DNA of 64,000 nt, taken from Roseococcus thiosulfatophilus. GTDB lineage: Bacteria; Pseudomonadota; Alphaproteobacteria; Acetobacterales; Acetobacteraceae. This document shows, in pieces, positions 63,062 through 64,000 of this stretch. The DNA lies in the NCBI RefSeq assembly GCF_017311575.1, contig NZ_JAFFQY010000003.1, forward strand, positions 86,546 through 150,545, in the 5' to 3' direction. The translations under genes and the position numbers were made by a program. The notes below the pieces were generated by a model, which did not search any database, was not told the origin of the DNA, and worked only from the letters and a program-made list of their open reading frames with translations. Numbering within the stretch: the first letter of the stretch is position 1; the number at the start of each line of letters is the position of its first letter.

Positions 63062-64000
63062 ATGGCCGCCCCCCTCCACCCCGATTGCCTCACGCTTCTG
63101 GAGATGGTGAAGGCTTCGGGCCGCCCCGCCTTCAACCTGATCTCGCCCGAGGAGGCGCGGGAACTCTATGCCGCCGGCCGCCCCGTCCTGCAGCCGCCGC
63201 CGCCCGAGGTGGCCGAGGCACGTGACCTGGTGCTGCCCGGCGGCAACCGCGCGCGCCTCTACCGCCCGGCCGGCAGCGCGGCGGACGATGTGCTAGGCGG
63301 GCTGCTCTACATGCATGGCGGCGGCTGGGTCTTCGGCGACATCGACACGCATGACCACCTGGCGCGCAGCCTCGCGAACGAGGCGGGTTGCGCCGTGCTC
63401 TCGGTGGATTACCGCCTGGCGCCCGAGCACCGCTTCCCCGCCGCCATCGAGGATTGCGCCGCCGCCTTCCGCCACATGGCGGAGAATGCCGCGACCTATG
63501 GCATGGACCCCGCGCGCCTGGCGGTCGGCGGTGACAGCGCGGGCGGCTCCATGGCGGCCGTGCTGGCGCTGATGGCGCGTGATGGCACCCTGCCGCCCGT
63601 GAAGTTCCAACTGCTGCTCTACCCCGCCACCGACATGGCCATGCGCCATGAGAGCTATGCCCGCTTCACCGGCGGCGTGCCGCTGACGACCGTCATCATG
63701 GAGTGGTTCCGCGACCACTACGCGCCCGACCCCACGACGTGGAATGACTGGCGCGCCTCGCCGCTGCGCGCCCCTTCGCTGGCTGGCACCGCGCCCGCCT
63801 ATGTGCTGACCGTGGCGCATGACCCGCTTTGCGACGAGGGGCGCGACTATGCGGCGCGGCTGGAGCGCGAGGGGGTGCGTGTGCAGCACCTGCACGCCGC
63901 CGACATGCTGCACGGCATGCTGACCATGGGCGCCATCATCCGCCCCACCGCCACCTATATCAGCGCCGCGGCCGCGGCTCTGCGCGACGGGCTTGCCTAG
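63062..64000 (+). CDS. Alpha/beta hydrolase, hormone-sensitive-lipase family esterase
   Basis: A 312-residue cytoplasmic esterase of family IV (HSL). The oxyanion motif HGGGW is at 85-89, the nucleophile Ser159 lies in VGGDSAGGSMAA, and the acid and base are likely in the AHDPLCDEG and DMLHGMLTM regions. YRLAPEHRFPAAIEDC is another family mark. AGGAGA precedes the ATG at 63062. The stop TAG ends exactly at the window edge (63998-64000). The gene is divergent from pfkB with about 118 bases between the starts. Probable short-chain ester hydrolase. Confidence 0.9.
   Translation: MAAPLHPDCLTLLEMVKASGRPAFNLISPEEARELYAAGRPVLQPPPPEVAEARDLVLPGGNRARLYRPAGSAADDVLGGLLYMHGGGWVFGDIDTHDHLARSLANEAGCAVLSVDYRLAPEHRFPAAIEDCAAAFRHMAENAATYGMDPARLAVGGDSAGGSMAAVLALMARDGTLPPVKFQLLLYPATDMAMRHESYARFTGGVPLTTVIMEWFRDHYAPDPTTWNDWRASPLRAPSLAGTAPAYVLTVAHDPLCDEGRDYAARLEREGVRVQHLHAADMLHGMLTMGAIIRPTATYISAAAAALRDGLA

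Noticed and set aside
59665..63225. A 1186-codon open frame on the plus strand, antisense to glgP and pfkB
   Set aside because: It is rich in Gly, Ala, Arg, His and Gln and shows no domain; it is the mirror of real GC-rich genes with intact motifs on the minus strand.

Overview
This 64 kb window is very GC-rich, gene-dense chromosomal DNA from an alphaproteobacterium. Gene content points to Rhodospirillales/Acetobacteraceae, probably Roseomonas-like: a DUF1285 - CoA-pyrophosphatase NUDIX - DUF6111 - CCA-transferase cluster, an Rrf2-led SUF operon with SufU and SufT, a Bug-type solute-binding protein and many GTG/TTG starts. The genus is an inference from family content only. I recognised no rRNA, tRNA, CRISPR array, insertion sequence, integrase or replication origin. 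No gene-free stretch exceeds 300 bases; the longest, about 180 bases, lies before the small membrane protein at 46781. Genes are packed into operons with 1-, 4- and 8-base overlaps, and several convergent pairs overlap or nearly touch.

Layout. 1-3622 (-): MoxR ATPase, DUF58 protein and a BatA/DUF4159 membrane protein cut by the window edge. 3741-8204 (+): DUF1285, NUDIX, DUF6111, CCA-adding enzyme and an MsbA-like ABC exporter. 8260-10297 (-): methyltransferase, lipid-carrier glycosyltransferase and a four-helix SMR/EamA-like protein. 10477-13181 (+): two EamA transporters, the first with an apparent one-base frameshift, and an MBL hydrolase. 13164-18755 (-): SDR, acyl-CoA dehydrogenase, NDP-forming acyl-CoA synthetase, nitroreductase and NUDIX hydrolase, likely one acyl-CoA catabolic operon. 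18900-19721 (+): TSUP anion exporter. 19733-26102 (-): complete SUF iron-sulfur operon (Rrf2 regulator, sufB, C, D, S, U, T, A) with a palindrome in its promoter. 26255-28872: alpha/beta hydrolase, FrnE-like DsbA protein and Gfo/Idh/MocA oxidoreductase.

28879-41174 (-): a Na/Pi cotransporter gene with a perfect Pho box upstream; an eight-gene run (secreted hydrolase, D-2-hydroxyacid dehydrogenase, amidohydrolase, M20 peptidase, cupin, Bug binding protein, penicillin acylase, BenE permease) that looks like a scavenging and catabolic operon for an amide- or ester-linked organic acid; and a periplasmic trypsin-like protease. 41252-44192 (+): copper resistance operon copA-cueR-copZ. 44343-45101 (+): a GC-poorer orphan that may be acquired. 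45113-46603 (-): acyl-CoA synthetase, followed by a small membrane protein (+). 47003-48325 (-): class III aminotransferase. 48443-50571 (+): L,D-transpeptidase and DUF882 peptidase. 50557-62943 (-): glycogen cluster pfkB, glgP, glgB, glgC, glgA and a GlgX-MalQ fusion. 63062-64000 (+): HSL-type esterase.

The most notable items are the GlgX-MalQ fusion, the Pho box at the Na/Pi transporter, the eight-gene 30593-40042 operon, the low-GC orphan at 44343 and the frameshifted EamA gene.
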